A stretch of DNA of 64,000 nucleotides from Planosporangium sp963837285 (lineage in GTDB: Bacteria > Actinomycetota > Actinomycetes > Mycobacteriales > Micromonosporaceae), in the NCBI GenBank assembly GCA_963837285.1, contig CAWIMS010000001.1:1178001-1242000 (forward strand). Reading direction: 5' to 3'. Position 1 is the first letter of the stretch; each line of letters begins with the position of its first letter. The notes under the pieces are model-generated. The model saw only the letters and a list, made by a program, of their open reading frames with translations. It was not told the DNA's origin and made no database searches. A program made the translations under genes and the position numbers. Of this stretch, positions 35,341 through 44,797 are shown piece by piece.

Positions 35341-37905
35341 TCAGAACGCGCAGGCGACCACCAGCGTGTCGGTGCGGCCGGGGAGCAGGTCGAGCCTGCC
35401 GATCCGGCCGGCCGCCCGCAGGTCGCGGCTCGGCCAGCGCGAGCAGCTCCAGCTGGGCCGGCGGCCCGAGCACCTCGGCCAGCGGCACGGTCGCCTTCAT
35501 CGACAGCCTCCGGTCGGACTTGGCCCGCCGGATCTGGTGCAGCGCCTCGCTGGCGACGGCGAGCAGCGCCGGGTCACCCGGCCGACGCCCAGCTCCCGTG
35601 GTGGTCGGCCACGGCGACCGGTGCACCGAGCCGTACCGCCACCACGACCAGACCTCCTCGGTCACGTACGGCAGGATCGGCGCGAACAGCCGCAGCTGCA
35701 CGGACAGCGCCAGGGCCAGCGCGGCGCGGGCCGAGTCGGCGCCGACCCTGCCGTAGGCCCGCTCCTTCACCAGCTCGATGTAGTCGTCGCAGAACGCCCA
35801 GAAGAACGCGCTCGGTCGCCTCCAGGGCGCTGGTGTGGTCGTACCCGTCGAATGCCTTCGTCGCGGCCTCGACCACCGTGGACAGTTCCGGCGAGCATGC
35901 GACCGGTCGAGCGGCTCGGTGATCGCGCTGACGCCGTCGCGCAGCGCGTCGGCGGCGCCCGAGCCCGAGCACGAACCTGGACGCGTTGAGCAGCTTGGTG
36001 GCCAGCCGCCGGCCGATCCTGCATCTGCGCCTCGTCGAAGGCCAGCGTCGACGCCCGGCCGCCCGCTGGCCGCCCAGTAGCCGCACCGCGTCGGAGCCGT
36101 ACTGCTCCAGCAGCTCGCGGGGTGACCACGTTGCCCTTGGACTTGGACATCTTCTTGCGGTCCGGGTCGAGGATCCAGCCCGAGATCACCGCGTTGCGCC
36201 AGGGCAGCACGCCGTGCTCCAGGTGCGACGCGGAGCACGGTGGCGAACAGCCAGGTACGGATGATCTCGTGCGCCTGCGGCCGGAGGTCCATCGGGAAGA
36301 CCCGCTCGAACAGGTCCGGATCGCGTTCCCAGCCGCCGGCGATCTGCGGGGTCAGCGACGAGGTGGCCCAGGTGTCCATGCACGTCCGGGTCGGCCACGA
36401 AGCCGCCCGGCCGGCCGCGCTGGCACTCCTCGTACCCGTCCGGCAGCTCGGACGCCGGGTCGACCGGCAGCCGCGACTCGTCCGGCGTGAGCGGCTGGTC
36501 GTAGTCGGGCTCGCCGTCCGGCGTCCAGCCGGTACCACACCGGGATCGGCACGCCGAAGAACCGCTGCCGGCTGATCAGCCAGTCGCCGGTCAGGCCGGC
36601 CACCCAGTGCTCGTACCGGTGGCGCATGTGCTCCGGCACCCAGTGCAGCTCGCGACCCCGGGCTCAGCAGCGCTTCCCGCAGGTCAGGTTCCCGGCCGCC
36701 GTTGCGGACGTACCACTGCCGCGACGTCACGATCTCCAGCGGGTAGCTCGCCCTTCTCGTAGAACTTCACCGGATGGGTGATCGGGCGCGGCTCGCCGAC
36801 CAGGTCACCGTGCTCGGCGAGCATCTCCACGATCCGCCGCCGGGCCTGTTTGACGGTCCGGCCGGCCAGCTCCGCGTACGAGCCCGCTGTCGCACTCCGG
36901 ACGGTGGCTCGGCGAGCAGCCGGCCGTCCCGGCCGATGCACGGCGCGGGTCGGCAGGCGCAGGTCCCGCCACCAGGTCACGTCGGTCAGGTCGCCGAACG
37001 TGCAGACCATCGCGATGCCGGTGCCCTTGTCCGGCGCGGCGAGCGGATGTGCGTACACCGGCACCTCCACGTCGAACAGCGGCGTGCGCACGGTCTGGCC
37101 GGCGAGGCCGGCGTACCGCTCGTCGTCCGGGTGGCAGACCAGCGCCACGCAGGCCGGCAGCAGCTCCGGGCGGGTGGTGTCGATCGCACCGGGCACCGTC
37201 GGCCGTCGAACCGCAACCGGTGGTACGCGCCGGGCCGGTCCCGGTCCTCCAGCTCGGCCTGCGCCACCGCGGTCTGGAACGTCGACGTCCCACAACGTCG
37301 GCGCCTCGGCCAGGTACGCCTCGCCGCGGGCCAGGTTGCGCAGGAACGCCCGCTGGCTCGCGGCCCGGGCGTCCGGACCGATCGTCGTGTACGGTCAGCG
37401 ACCAGTCCACCGACAGCCCGAGCGTGCGCCACAGCGCCTCGAAGGACCTTCTCGTCCTCGGCGGTCAGCCGCTCGCACAGCTCGACGAAGTTGCGCCGGG
37501 AGATCGGCGTCGGGTCCTGGCTGCCGCGGTCGGCGCCGGCGAAGTCCGGGTCGTAGGGCAGCGCGGGATCGCAGCGCACCCCGTAGGAGGTTCTGCACCC
37601 GGCGCTCGGTGGGCAGGCCGTTGTCGTCCCAGCCCATCGGGTAGAAGACCGCCTTGCCGCGCATCCGCTGGAACCGCGCGACCAGTGTCGGTGTGCGTGT
37701 ACGAGAAGACGTGCCCATGTGCAGCTCGCCCGGATACGGTCGGCGGAGGGGTGTCGATCGCGTATACGTCCGCCCGGTTCTTCGACCGGTCGAACGCGTA
37801 CGTGCCCTCCTCCTGCCAGCGGCGCGACCACTTCTCCTCGAGCCCGTCCAGCGTCGGACGCTCGGGGACACCGGCGCGGCGCGCGCTACGCTCCGTATCC
37901 GTCAT
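35341..37905 (-). CDS. valS: valyl-tRNA synthetase, fragmented by at least fifteen single-base indels
   Basis: About 850 residues when corrected. The HIGH-type motif is LHMGH (near 37727), with FYPMGWDDNGLPTERRVQN next; KMSKS is in KKMSKSKGNVV. The tRNA-binding domain is present (SDRRLSMKATVPLAEVLG) and the protein ends in a short form DTLVVACAF, so it lacks the C-terminal coiled coil of E. coli ValS, as in other short actinobacterial forms. Restoring frame needs about one change every 100-150 bases, nearly all removal of one extra base (for example near 37745, 37690, 37590, 36220, 36070, 35810). TACCAT lies six bases before ATG 37905, a leaderless start. An essential gene, so sequence error is the best explanation. 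Confidence 0.9.
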
Positions 37906-37911
37906 GCGCCG

Positions 37912-37917
37912 ATGGTA
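37912..37917 (-). promoter_or_regulatory. -10 hexamer TACCAT, leaderless start of valS
   Basis: On the minus strand TACCAT, six bases, ATG 37905. No ribosome-binding site is present. Confidence 0.45.
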
Positions 37918-37988
37918 CTGACCCGGCGGCGGCAACGCCGAGGAGTTTAGGACCCGTCGCGCAGGCCGGCCGGCGGACCTCCCGGGAC

Positions 37989-38062
37989 TTGGCACAACTT
38001 CCGGGAAATTGTGGCCTCAAGGGGTGCCTGAGGCCACAACTTGCCGGAAGTTGTGCCGATCA
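37989..38062. repeat. paired-palindrome element D
   Basis: GGCACAACTTCCGGGAAATT and AACTTGCCGGAAGTTGTGCC form the two halves around GGCCTCAAGGGGTGCCTGAGGCC, whose ends are also complementary. It starts 8 bp downstream (minus strand) of the ABC gene stop and separates that gene from valS. Confidence 0.88.
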
Positions 38063-38069
38063 GACGAGC

Positions 38070-39922
38070 TCAGACCAGGCTGTCGCGCCACTGCTGGTGC
38101 AGGGCGGCGTACCGGCCGCCGCCGGCGACCAGGTCGGCCGGCGGGCCGTCCTCGACGACCCGGCCGTCGTCGAGCACCAGCACCCGGTCGGCGATCTCGA
38201 CGGTCGACAGCCGGTGCGCGATCACGATCGCGGTCCGGTCGGCGCAGGATCGTCCGCAGCGCCCGCTGCACCAGCCGCTCGGACGGGATGTCCAGCGACG
38301 AGGTCGCCTCGTCGAGGATCAGCACGGCCGGGTCGGCCAGGAACGCCCGCGCGAACGCGACGAGCTGGCGCTGGCCGGCCGACAGCCGGCCGCCGCGCTT
38401 GCGTACGTCGGTGTCGTACCCGTCCGGAAGCGCCCGCGATGAACGTCGTCCGCGCCGATCGCCCGCGCGGCCGCCTCGATCTCGTCCCTGGTCGCGTCCG
38501 GCCGGCCGAAGCCGATGTTCTCGGCGACCGTGCCGGAGAACAGGAAGTTCTCCTGGGTGACCATGCACCACCGCCCGGCGCAGATCGGCGTCGGCGATCT
38601 CGCGCAGGTCGACGCCGTCGAGCGCGACCGTGCCGGCGATCGGGTCGTAGAACCGGGCCACCAGCTTCGCGATCGTCGACTTGCCGGCCCCGGTGGCGCC
38701 GACCAGCGCGACCGTCTGCCCGGCCGGGATGTGCAGGTCGAGCCGGGGCAGCACCGGCCGGTCGCCGCGGTAGCCGAACTGGACCCCGGCGAACCGCCAG
38801 GTCGCCGCGGGCGTGCGGCAGCGGCTCCGGGTGCGGCGGCTCGGGCACCGCGGGCTTCTCGTCGAGCACCCCGGCGAGCTTCTCCAGTGCGGCGGTGGCC
38901 GACTGCAACGAGTTGTAGAACTGGCTCAGCTCCTGCATCGGCTCGAAGAACCGGCGCAGGTACAGCAGGAACGCGGCCAGTACCCCGATCTCGGTCTGCC
39001 CGTGCAGCACCCGGTACCCGCCGTAGGTCAGCACGACCGCGATCGTCACGTTGCCGATCAGCTTGATGGCCGGGGAGTAGATCGCGATCAGCCGCAACGC
39101 GCGTGACGTTGGCCTGCCGGTAGTCGTCGTTGACGGCGTCGAAGATCTGCTGGTTACGCGGCTCGCGCCGGAACGCGTGCACCGCCCGGATGCCGCCCAT
39201 CGACTCGACGAAGTGGACGATCACCAGCGCGACCGTCTCCCGCGTGCGCCGGTAGGCCCGGGCCGACGCGCGCTGGAACCACCGCGACAGCCACAGCAGG
39301 AGCGGGAACGACAGCAGCGTGACCGACCGCCATCGGCCAGGTCCAACCAGAGCAGTATCGCGGCGACCGAGATCACCGACAGGCCGGCGAGGACGAGGTC
39401 TTCGATGCCGCCGTCGAGCAACTCGCTGATCGAGTCCATGTCACTGGTCAGCCGGGCGACGACGCGACCCGACGTGTACCGCTCGTGGAAGCCGATCGAC
39501 AGCCGCTGGAAGTGGTTGAACACCCGGCGCCGCAGGTCGAAGAGGATCGCCTGGCCGATCCGCCCGGACATCGCCAGGAACCCGCGCTTGGTCAGGTATT
39601 CGGTCGCCGCCGCCACGGCGAACGCCACCGCGACCTCGATGAGCACGGTCGGATCGTTGCCGCCGTGCGACAGCGGCGGGATGCCCCGGTCGATGCCGAG
39701 CTTGACCAGGTAGGGCCCGGCCATCGCGGCGGCGTTCTGGATCAGCAGCAGCACCACGACCGTCCACAACGGACGGCGGTGCGGCCGCAGCAGGGACCCG
39801 AGCAGCCGCCGGGTGCTGGCGCGCAGCCGGACCACCGAGGCCGCGTCGGACGACTCCGCCGCTGTCCGCTCGGCGTCGTCGTCCGGCGCGATCCCGCGCC
39901 ACTCCTGAAGGTTGACTGTCAC
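38070..39922 (-). CDS. ABC exporter, catalytically complete half (permease-ATPase), several insertions
   Basis: About 615 residues when corrected. Six-helix exporter domain (LWTVVVLLLIQNAAAMAGPY, GFHERYTSGRVVARLTSDMD, FVESMGGIRAVHAFRREPRN), then a nucleotide-binding domain with a complete site: Walker A GATGAGKST, Q-loop VTQENFLFSG, signature RLSAGQRQL, Walker B AVLILDEATSSLD. The end is RYAALHQQWRDSLV. Extra bases near 39334, 39321, 39105, 38815, 38567, 38435 and 38240 break the frame. GTG 39922 overlaps the partner gene's stop (GTGA). Together they should form a heterodimeric multidrug- or lipid-type exporter. Confidence 0.85.
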
Positions 39923-41727
39923 GCCGCGCGTACCCCCTCGTCCTCGTCGGCGTCTTCGGCGCTGTCGGCGGAAGCGGACAGCACACTGCGGTACTCGGGA
40001 ACCGTGGCCAGCAGCTCGGAATGCGTGCCCACCGCGGCGATCTCGCCGTCGACCAGCAGCGCCACCCGGTCAGCGAGCGCCACTGTGGACGGTCGGTGCA
40101 CGACGAGCAGCGCGGTGGTGCCGCTGAGCACCCGGCCCAGCGCGTCTTCGACCAGCGCCTCGGTGTGCACGTCCAGCGCGGACAGCGGGTCGTCGAGCAC
40201 GAGTACCCGTGGCTTGCCCAGGACCGCCCGGGCGAGCGCGAGCCGCTGCCGCTGGCCGCCGGACAGCGACAGCCCCTGCTCGCCCACCCGCGTGTCGAGG
40301 CCCCACGGCAGGTCGTACACGAACTCGGCCTGCGCCACCGCGAGCGCCTCGGCGACCTCGTCGTCGGACGCGTCGGACCGGCCGAGCGCCAGGTTCTCCC
40401 GGACGCTCATGGAGAACAGCGTCGGCTCCTCGAAGGCCACGCCGACGATCCGGCGAAGCGTTCTCAGCCGGATGTCGCGCACGTCGTGGCCGTCGATCGT
40501 GACCCGGCCGCCGGTCACGTCGTAGAGCCGGGGGACCAGAGACACCAGCGACGTCTTGCCGGAGCCGGTGGCGCCGACGATGGCGAGCGTCTCGCCCGGC
40601 CGCACGTCGAGGTCGATCCGGCGCAGCACCGGCGACTTCGTCTCGGGGTACGTGAACCGGACGCCCTCGAACCGGACCCGCCCGCTCACCTCGCCCGGCG
40701 ACAGGGCCACGGCGTGCGGTCGGTCGTGGATCGACGGCTTCGTGTCGAGCACCTCGTAGACCCGGTCGGCCGCGGTCATCGCCTCCTGCCCGTTGGCGAT
40801 GATCCAGCCCAGCGCGTCGATCGGCCAGACCAGCATCACCTGCAACGACACGAACGCCACCAGCCCGCCGAGCGACAGCGCGCCGCGCGAGACCTCAAGC
40901 GCCCCGATGACCAGCACCAGCGCGAGGGTCACGTTGGGAATCAGGTCGAACTGGGACCACGTGGTGGCCACCATCCGCGCCTTGCCCACCGCGGTGTCGT
41001 GCACCCGCCGGGCCCCGGTGGTGAACAGGGCGGCCTGGTGGCGGCGCCGCCCGAACGACTTGATCACCCGGATGCCGTGCGCCGATTCCTCGATCTGTGT
41101 TGCCAGGTCGCCGAGCTGGTCCTGCATCTTCCGGGACGCTTTGAAGTACTGGTTGGTGAACCGCTTGCTGACGTAGAACAGCGGCCCCCCGCTGGCCGCC
41201 ACGAGCAGCCCCAGCGGCCAGTACAGATGAAGCAGCAGTGCGACCACCGTGATGTAGGTCGCGGTGTTGACCACCAGGAAGATCACGCCGAACGAGAGGA
41301 AGCGGCGGATCACCGACAGGTCGCTGGTGGCCCGGGACAGCAGCTGACCGGACTGCCACCGGTCGTGGAAGGCGATCGGCAGCCGTTGCAGATGCGCGTA
41401 GAGGTCGCGCCGCAGCTCGGCTTCCATGCCGAGCGCCGACGCGGACTGGGCCCAGCGGCGGATGAAGATGAGCAGGGCCTCGATCAGGCCCAGGGCGAGC
41501 GCGAGCCCGCCCAGCTCGATCAGCCCGGTGGAGTTGCCGTCCCGCACCGGGCCGTCGACGACGCGCTGCACGACGAGCGGCACCACGATGCTGGCGCCGG
41601 TCGACGCGCCAGCGGCGAACAGCAGCCAGAGCATCTGGCCGATGTAGGGACGGACGTAGTGGCGGATCCGCCAGAGGTTCCGGAGTCGATGTTGGACAGG
41701 GTCAGGGGGATTGGTAGCGGCCGGCAC
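39919..41727 (-). CDS. ABC exporter, partner half with degenerate ATP site
   Basis: 602 residues, frame intact. Six membrane helices in the first 330 residues, including the coupling region QLPIAFHDRW-like LPIAFHDRWQSGQLLSRATS. The ATPase domain has Walker A GATGSGKTSL and signature LSLSGGQRQRLALARA, but Walker B ends LVLDDPLSALD, with Asp in place of the catalytic Glu, and the Q-loop reads VAFEEPTLFS with Glu for Gln. The H-loop His is kept (VVHRPST). These substitutions mark the non-catalytic half of a heterodimeric exporter, matching its consensus partner downstream. TAGCTT lies six bases before GTG 41727, so the operon is probably leaderless. Confidence 0.92.
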   Translation of the reverse strand: MPAATNPPDPVQHRLRNLWRIRHYVRPYIGQMLWLLFAAGASTGASIVVPLVVQRVVDGPVRDGNSTGLIELGGLALALGLIEALLIFIRRWAQSASALGMEAELRRDLYAHLQRLPIAFHDRWQSGQLLSRATSDLSVIRRFLSFGVIFLVVNTATYITVVALLLHLYWPLGLLVAASGGPLFYVSKRFTNQYFKASRKMQDQLGDLATQIEESAHGIRVIKSFGRRRHQAALFTTGARRVHDTAVGKARMVATTWSQFDLIPNVTLALVLVIGALEVSRGALSLGGLVAFVSLQVMLVWPIDALGWIIANGQEAMTAADRVYEVLDTKPSIHDRPHAVALSPGEVSGRVRFEGVRFTYPETKSPVLRRIDLDVRPGETLAIVGATGSGKTSLVSLVPRLYDVTGGRVTIDGHDVRDIRLRTLRRIVGVAFEEPTLFSMSVRENLALGRSDASDDEVAEALAVAQAEFVYDLPWGLDTRVGEQGLSLSGGQRQRLALARAVLGKPRVLVLDDPLSALDVHTEALVEDALGRVLSGTTALLVVHRPSTVALADRVALLVDGEIAAVGTHSELLATVPEYRSVLSASADSAEDADEDEGVRAA

Positions 41728-41733
41728 GCCTCG

Positions 41734-41739
41734 AAGCTA
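41734..41739 (-). promoter_or_regulatory. -10 hexamer TAGCTT, leaderless start of ABC exporter operon
   Basis: On the minus strand TAGCTT, six bases, GTG 41727; no ribosome-binding site present. Confidence 0.45.
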
Positions 41740-41849
41740 CGCGCGGGGTCCGACGTTTCCCCACCGCTTTTCGGCATGTGATGATCTTGGCTTGCGGGCT
41801 CGCACCGCGCTGACCAGGGCCGATAGGATGGGATGTGCCGGGAGCGAAA

Positions 41850-42338
41850 TCACCGTTCGTGTTCGAGCAGCCACCGCTTCACCGGCAGCCCCCAGCGGAA
41901 GCCACCCAGTGAGCCGTCCAGTCGCAACACCCGGTGGCACGGCACGAACAGCGCGGCCGCGTTACGGGCACACGCCCGGGCCGCCGCCCGCACCGCCGCC
42001 GGCCGCCCCGCGCGCGCCGCGAACTCGGTGTAGGTGACCGGTTCCCGCACCTCGCGCAGCGTCGCCCAGGCGTGCTCCAGGAACGCCCCGGAGCGCTGCC
42101 GGACCGGCACGCCGTCGATCGCCGCCAGATCGCCGTCGACATACGCCAGCACGGCCTTGGTGAACGGGCCCAGGTCCGCACGCGGCTGCGGCCGCGTGGT
42201 CGGTTTCAGATCACGGTGTACGAGTGGAGCCAGCGCGTCGATGTCGGTGGTCCAGCCGCTGGCCAGTACGGCATCGTCGGTGGCGAGCATCGTGAACGGG
42301 CCGGCCGGTGTATCCACGGTGGACGAGTACCAGGTCAT
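41850..42338 (-). CDS. ogt: methylated-DNA--protein-cysteine S-methyltransferase
   Basis: 162 residues from ATG 42338, which overlaps the alkA stop by ATGA. The active-site Cys is in ALFVPCHRVLRLDGSLGGF, the helix-turn-helix arginine-finger region in TYTEFAARAGRPAAVRAAARA, and the tail LPVKRWLLEHE is typical. Removes alkyl groups from O6 of guanine in a single suicidal transfer. Coupled with the Ada-AlkA protein, so it belongs to an adaptive alkylation-repair operon. Confidence 0.94.
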   Translation of the reverse strand: MTWYSSTVDTPAGPFTMLATDDAVLASGWTTDIDALAPLVHRDLKPTTRPQPRADLGPFTKAVLAYVDGDLAAIDGVPVRQRSGAFLEHAWATLREVREPVTYTEFAARAGRPAAVRAAARACARNAAALFVPCHRVLRLDGSLGGFRWGLPVKRWLLEHER

Positions 42339-43762
42339 CCGTGCCTCCAGAGTCTGATCAGCGCGTACGAGCGCCACGGCCGCCAGCGGGTGGCGTACTC
42401 GTCGAGCGCCGATGGTTCGTCGGGCAGCCCCAGCGCGGCGGCGCCACGGCGTACCCCCAGGTCGGTGGGGAGGAAGACGTCGGGATCGCCGAGCGCGCGG
42501 AGCGCCGTGTACCCGACCGTCCAGGCACCCACGCCGGGCAGCACGAGCAGTTGCTTCTCGGTCGCGGCCCGGTCGGCGCCGTCGTCGAGTACCAGCTCGC
42601 CGGACGCGACGGCCGTCGCCAGGGCGCGGATCGTCCGCCGGCGCGCGGCCGGCATCCCGAACGCGTCATCCGGCGCTTCGGCGACCGTCGCCGCGTCCGG
42701 AAACAGCAACTCGTTCTCGTCAGGGACAGCGGAAGTCGCCCGCACCAGCCGGCCGAGTACCGAACGAGCGGCCGCGACCGAGACCTGCTGGCCGACGATC
42801 GCGCGTACCGCGAGTTCGAAGCCGTCCACCGCCCGCGGCAGGCGTACCCCCGGCTCGGCGGCGACGGCGGCGGCCAGGGCCGGGTCGGCCGCGAGCGTGG
42901 CGTCCACGGCCTCCGGGTCGGCGTCCAGGTCGAGCAGCCGGCGGCACCGCGCCACCGCCGGGGCGAGGTCGCGCACCTCGGTCAGCCGCAGGGTGGCCTG
43001 CACGTACCCGTCCCGCGGGGCCAGCGACACGGTTCCCGGGCCGTGCGGCAGGCGCAGCGTCCGGTGGTACCCGTCGTCGTCGACCCGTTCGACCCCGGGA
43101 ATGGCCCGGGCGCCCAGGAAACCGAACAGCGCTCCGGCGTGCAACGGCGGACGGTACGGCAACCGCAGCGTGATCGTGCCCGGGGTCGCGACCCGATCGG
43201 CGGCCGAGCCGCTGCGCAGCGTCGACGGCGCCCGACCGTAGATCTCCCGGATCGTGTCGTTGAACTGCCGGACGCTGCGGAACCCGGCGGCGAACGCGAT
43301 CTCGGCCAACCCCATCTCGGTCGTCTCGATCAGTATCCGCGCGGTCTGCGCACGCTGCGCCCGGGCCAGCGCGAGCGGACCGGCGCCCAGCTCGGCGTGC
43401 AGCATCCGGTGCAGGTGCCGCTCGGTGTACCCGAGGCGGCTGGCCAATCCGGGCACGCCGTCGCGGTCGACGACGCCGTCTCCGATCAGCCGCATCGCAC
43501 GGGCCACCACGTCGGCGCGGTCGTCCCACTCCGGCGAGCCGGGCGCCGCGTCCGGGCGGCAGCGCAGGCAGGCCCGGAAGCCCTCACGCTGTGCCGTGGC
43601 CGGCGACGGCAGGAACCGCACGTTGCTCCGCTTCGGGGTCACCGCCGGACACGACGGGCGGCAGTAGATCCGCGTCGACGTGACGGCGGTCACGAACCAC
43701 CCGTCGAATCGCGGGTCCCGGCTGTTCACCGCCCGGTAACAGCGCTCGAAGTCCAAATCCAC
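42335..43762 (-). CDS. Ada-type regulator fused to AlkA DNA-3-methyladenine glycosylase
   Basis: 475 residues in three parts. Residues 1-75: Ada zinc domain with the metal cysteines in RIYCRPSCPAVTPKRSNVRF and ACLRCRPD; the first is the methyl-accepting one, which senses methyl phosphotriesters. Residues 85-170: AraC helix-turn-helix (GLASRLGYTERHLHRMLHAE, GFRSVRQFNDTIREIYGRAP). Residues 185-475: AlkA glycosylase with helix-hairpin-helix LLVLPGVGAWTVGYTALRAL and catalytic Asp in FLPTDLGVRRG. It would sense methylation, activate its own operon and excise alkylated bases. Start GTG 43762 leaves the Ada domain complete. The gene overlaps ogt by four bases. Confidence 0.94.
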   Translation of the reverse strand: MDLDFERCYRAVNSRDPRFDGWFVTAVTSTRIYCRPSCPAVTPKRSNVRFLPSPATAQREGFRACLRCRPDAAPGSPEWDDRADVVARAMRLIGDGVVDRDGVPGLASRLGYTERHLHRMLHAELGAGPLALARAQRAQTARILIETTEMGLAEIAFAAGFRSVRQFNDTIREIYGRAPSTLRSGSAADRVATPGTITLRLPYRPPLHAGALFGFLGARAIPGVERVDDDGYHRTLRLPHGPGTVSLAPRDGYVQATLRLTEVRDLAPAVARCRRLLDLDADPEAVDATLAADPALAAAVAAEPGVRLPRAVDGFELAVRAIVGQQVSVAAARSVLGRLVRATSAVPDENELLFPDAATVAEAPDDAFGMPAARRRTIRALATAVASGELVLDDGADRAATEKQLLVLPGVGAWTVGYTALRALGDPDVFLPTDLGVRRGAAALGLPDEPSALDEYATRWRPWRSYALIRLWRHG

Positions 43763-43852
43763 AATTCGATCCTGCCCGCTGGCACCGCTGATGGCTGGCG
43801 GTTTTCGGACCCAACCCTACGTCGACATCGGGCCCGGCGGCGCCGTGTGCCT

Positions 43853-44797
43853 TCAACGATCGGCTGCACCGAGGATGATCTCGAGATGCTCCGGATTCGC
43901 GACCGCCACCAGGTTGAGGTTGGTTTCCTTGTGCCCGTACTTCGCGGCCTCTGCTTGGGCGCACCGGCGTAGACGCTCGCGTGGCTCGTCGATCAGGAAC
44001 ACGTGCGGGTAGGCGGCGAAAACGGCGTCGAGGAATTCGCTGGGCGGAAAGCCCGCCTTGTGTAGATGGGCCGGCACGAACTCGACGAGGAGAGTGGGCC
44101 GGTGCTCACGCAGCACCCGGATCGCGCCGCGCAGCACGTACCCGTCGTAGCCCTCGACGTCGACCTTGAGTAGATCGACGTGCCGGTCGGTGCCAACGTA
44201 TTCGTCCAGGGTGGTGACCCGTACCGGCAGCGACGTGCCGCTGTCGCCGGCCACCCTGGCGGCGAGCGAGTGGTTGCCGGAGCTCGGCGCGAGATGGATC
44301 ACGGTGTTGCCGGCCGTGTCGCTGACCGCCAGGGGCTCCGCTGTGACCCGGTCGGACAGGCCGTTCTGGACCAGGTTGTGGTGGAGAAGGTTCAGGTTTG
44401 CCGGCACAGGTTCGAACGCGATCAGATGGCCGTCGGCTGGCAGGTGTGCGGCGCCGACGCAAGAGTAGATACCGATGTTCGCGCCCACGTCCACGATGGT
44501 CCGGCTGGCTTCGGCCAGGCGTTCGAACAGGTCCAACTCGATCGACTCGTAGAACCCGCCGATCAAACCAGCGGTGAGAATGTAGTCCCCACCGGGAACC
44601 GTCAGCCGGAGGCCCCGAAAGTCAGTGGTGAATTCCTGTTCGCCCCAGAACGTGGCGACGGTCTTACGGTACGCCCAGCCCACCAGCGGTAGTCGTTGGA
44701 CCGGTGTGTTGGCGAAGGCGCGTCGCGCTAGCCGGATGGCGCCCATCGGCGCCCTGTGCCGCAGCTTTGCGCTGGCCATATCCGCCCTTCCACTCAT
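43853..44797 (-). CDS. FkbM-family SAM-dependent methyltransferase
   Basis: 314 residues from ATG 44797 (ATGA overlap with the upstream gene's stop). Motif I TIVDVGANIGIYSCVGAAHL, acidic end of strand 2 LIAFEPVPANLNLLHHNL, and the FkbM block VTTLDEYV, DLLKVDVEGYDGYVLRGA and PTLLVEFVPAH. Family members O-methylate sugars and polyketides. Here it closes an operon of glycan genes, so methylation of a surface sugar is the likeliest job. The unusual N-terminus (MGAIRLARRAFANTPVQRLP) has no export signal, so it works in the cytoplasm. Confidence 0.88.
   Translation of the reverse strand: MSGRADMASAKLRHRAPMGAIRLARRAFANTPVQRLPLVGWAYRKTVATFWGEQEFTTDFRGLRLTVPGGDYILTAGLIGGFYESIELDLFERLAEASRTIVDVGANIGIYSCVGAAHLPADGHLIAFEPVPANLNLLHHNLVQNGLSDRVTAEPLAVSDTAGNTVIHLAPSSGNHSLAARVAGDSGTSLPVRVTTLDEYVGTDRHVDLLKVDVEGYDGYVLRGAIRVLREHRPTLLVEFVPAHLHKAGFPPSEFLDAVFAAYPHVFLIDEPRERLRRCAQAEAAKYGHKETNLNLVAVANPEHLEIILGAADR

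Noticed and set aside
35341..37905. valS as a true pseudogene
   Set aside because: More than fifteen indels but almost no missense decay, both catalytic motifs intact, the gene is essential, and no second valS is visible in the window.
40021..41781. 586-codon open frame antisense to the ABC exporter half
   Set aside because: Translation is His/Gln/Arg-rich without any domain; the opposite strand encodes a complete ABC protein.
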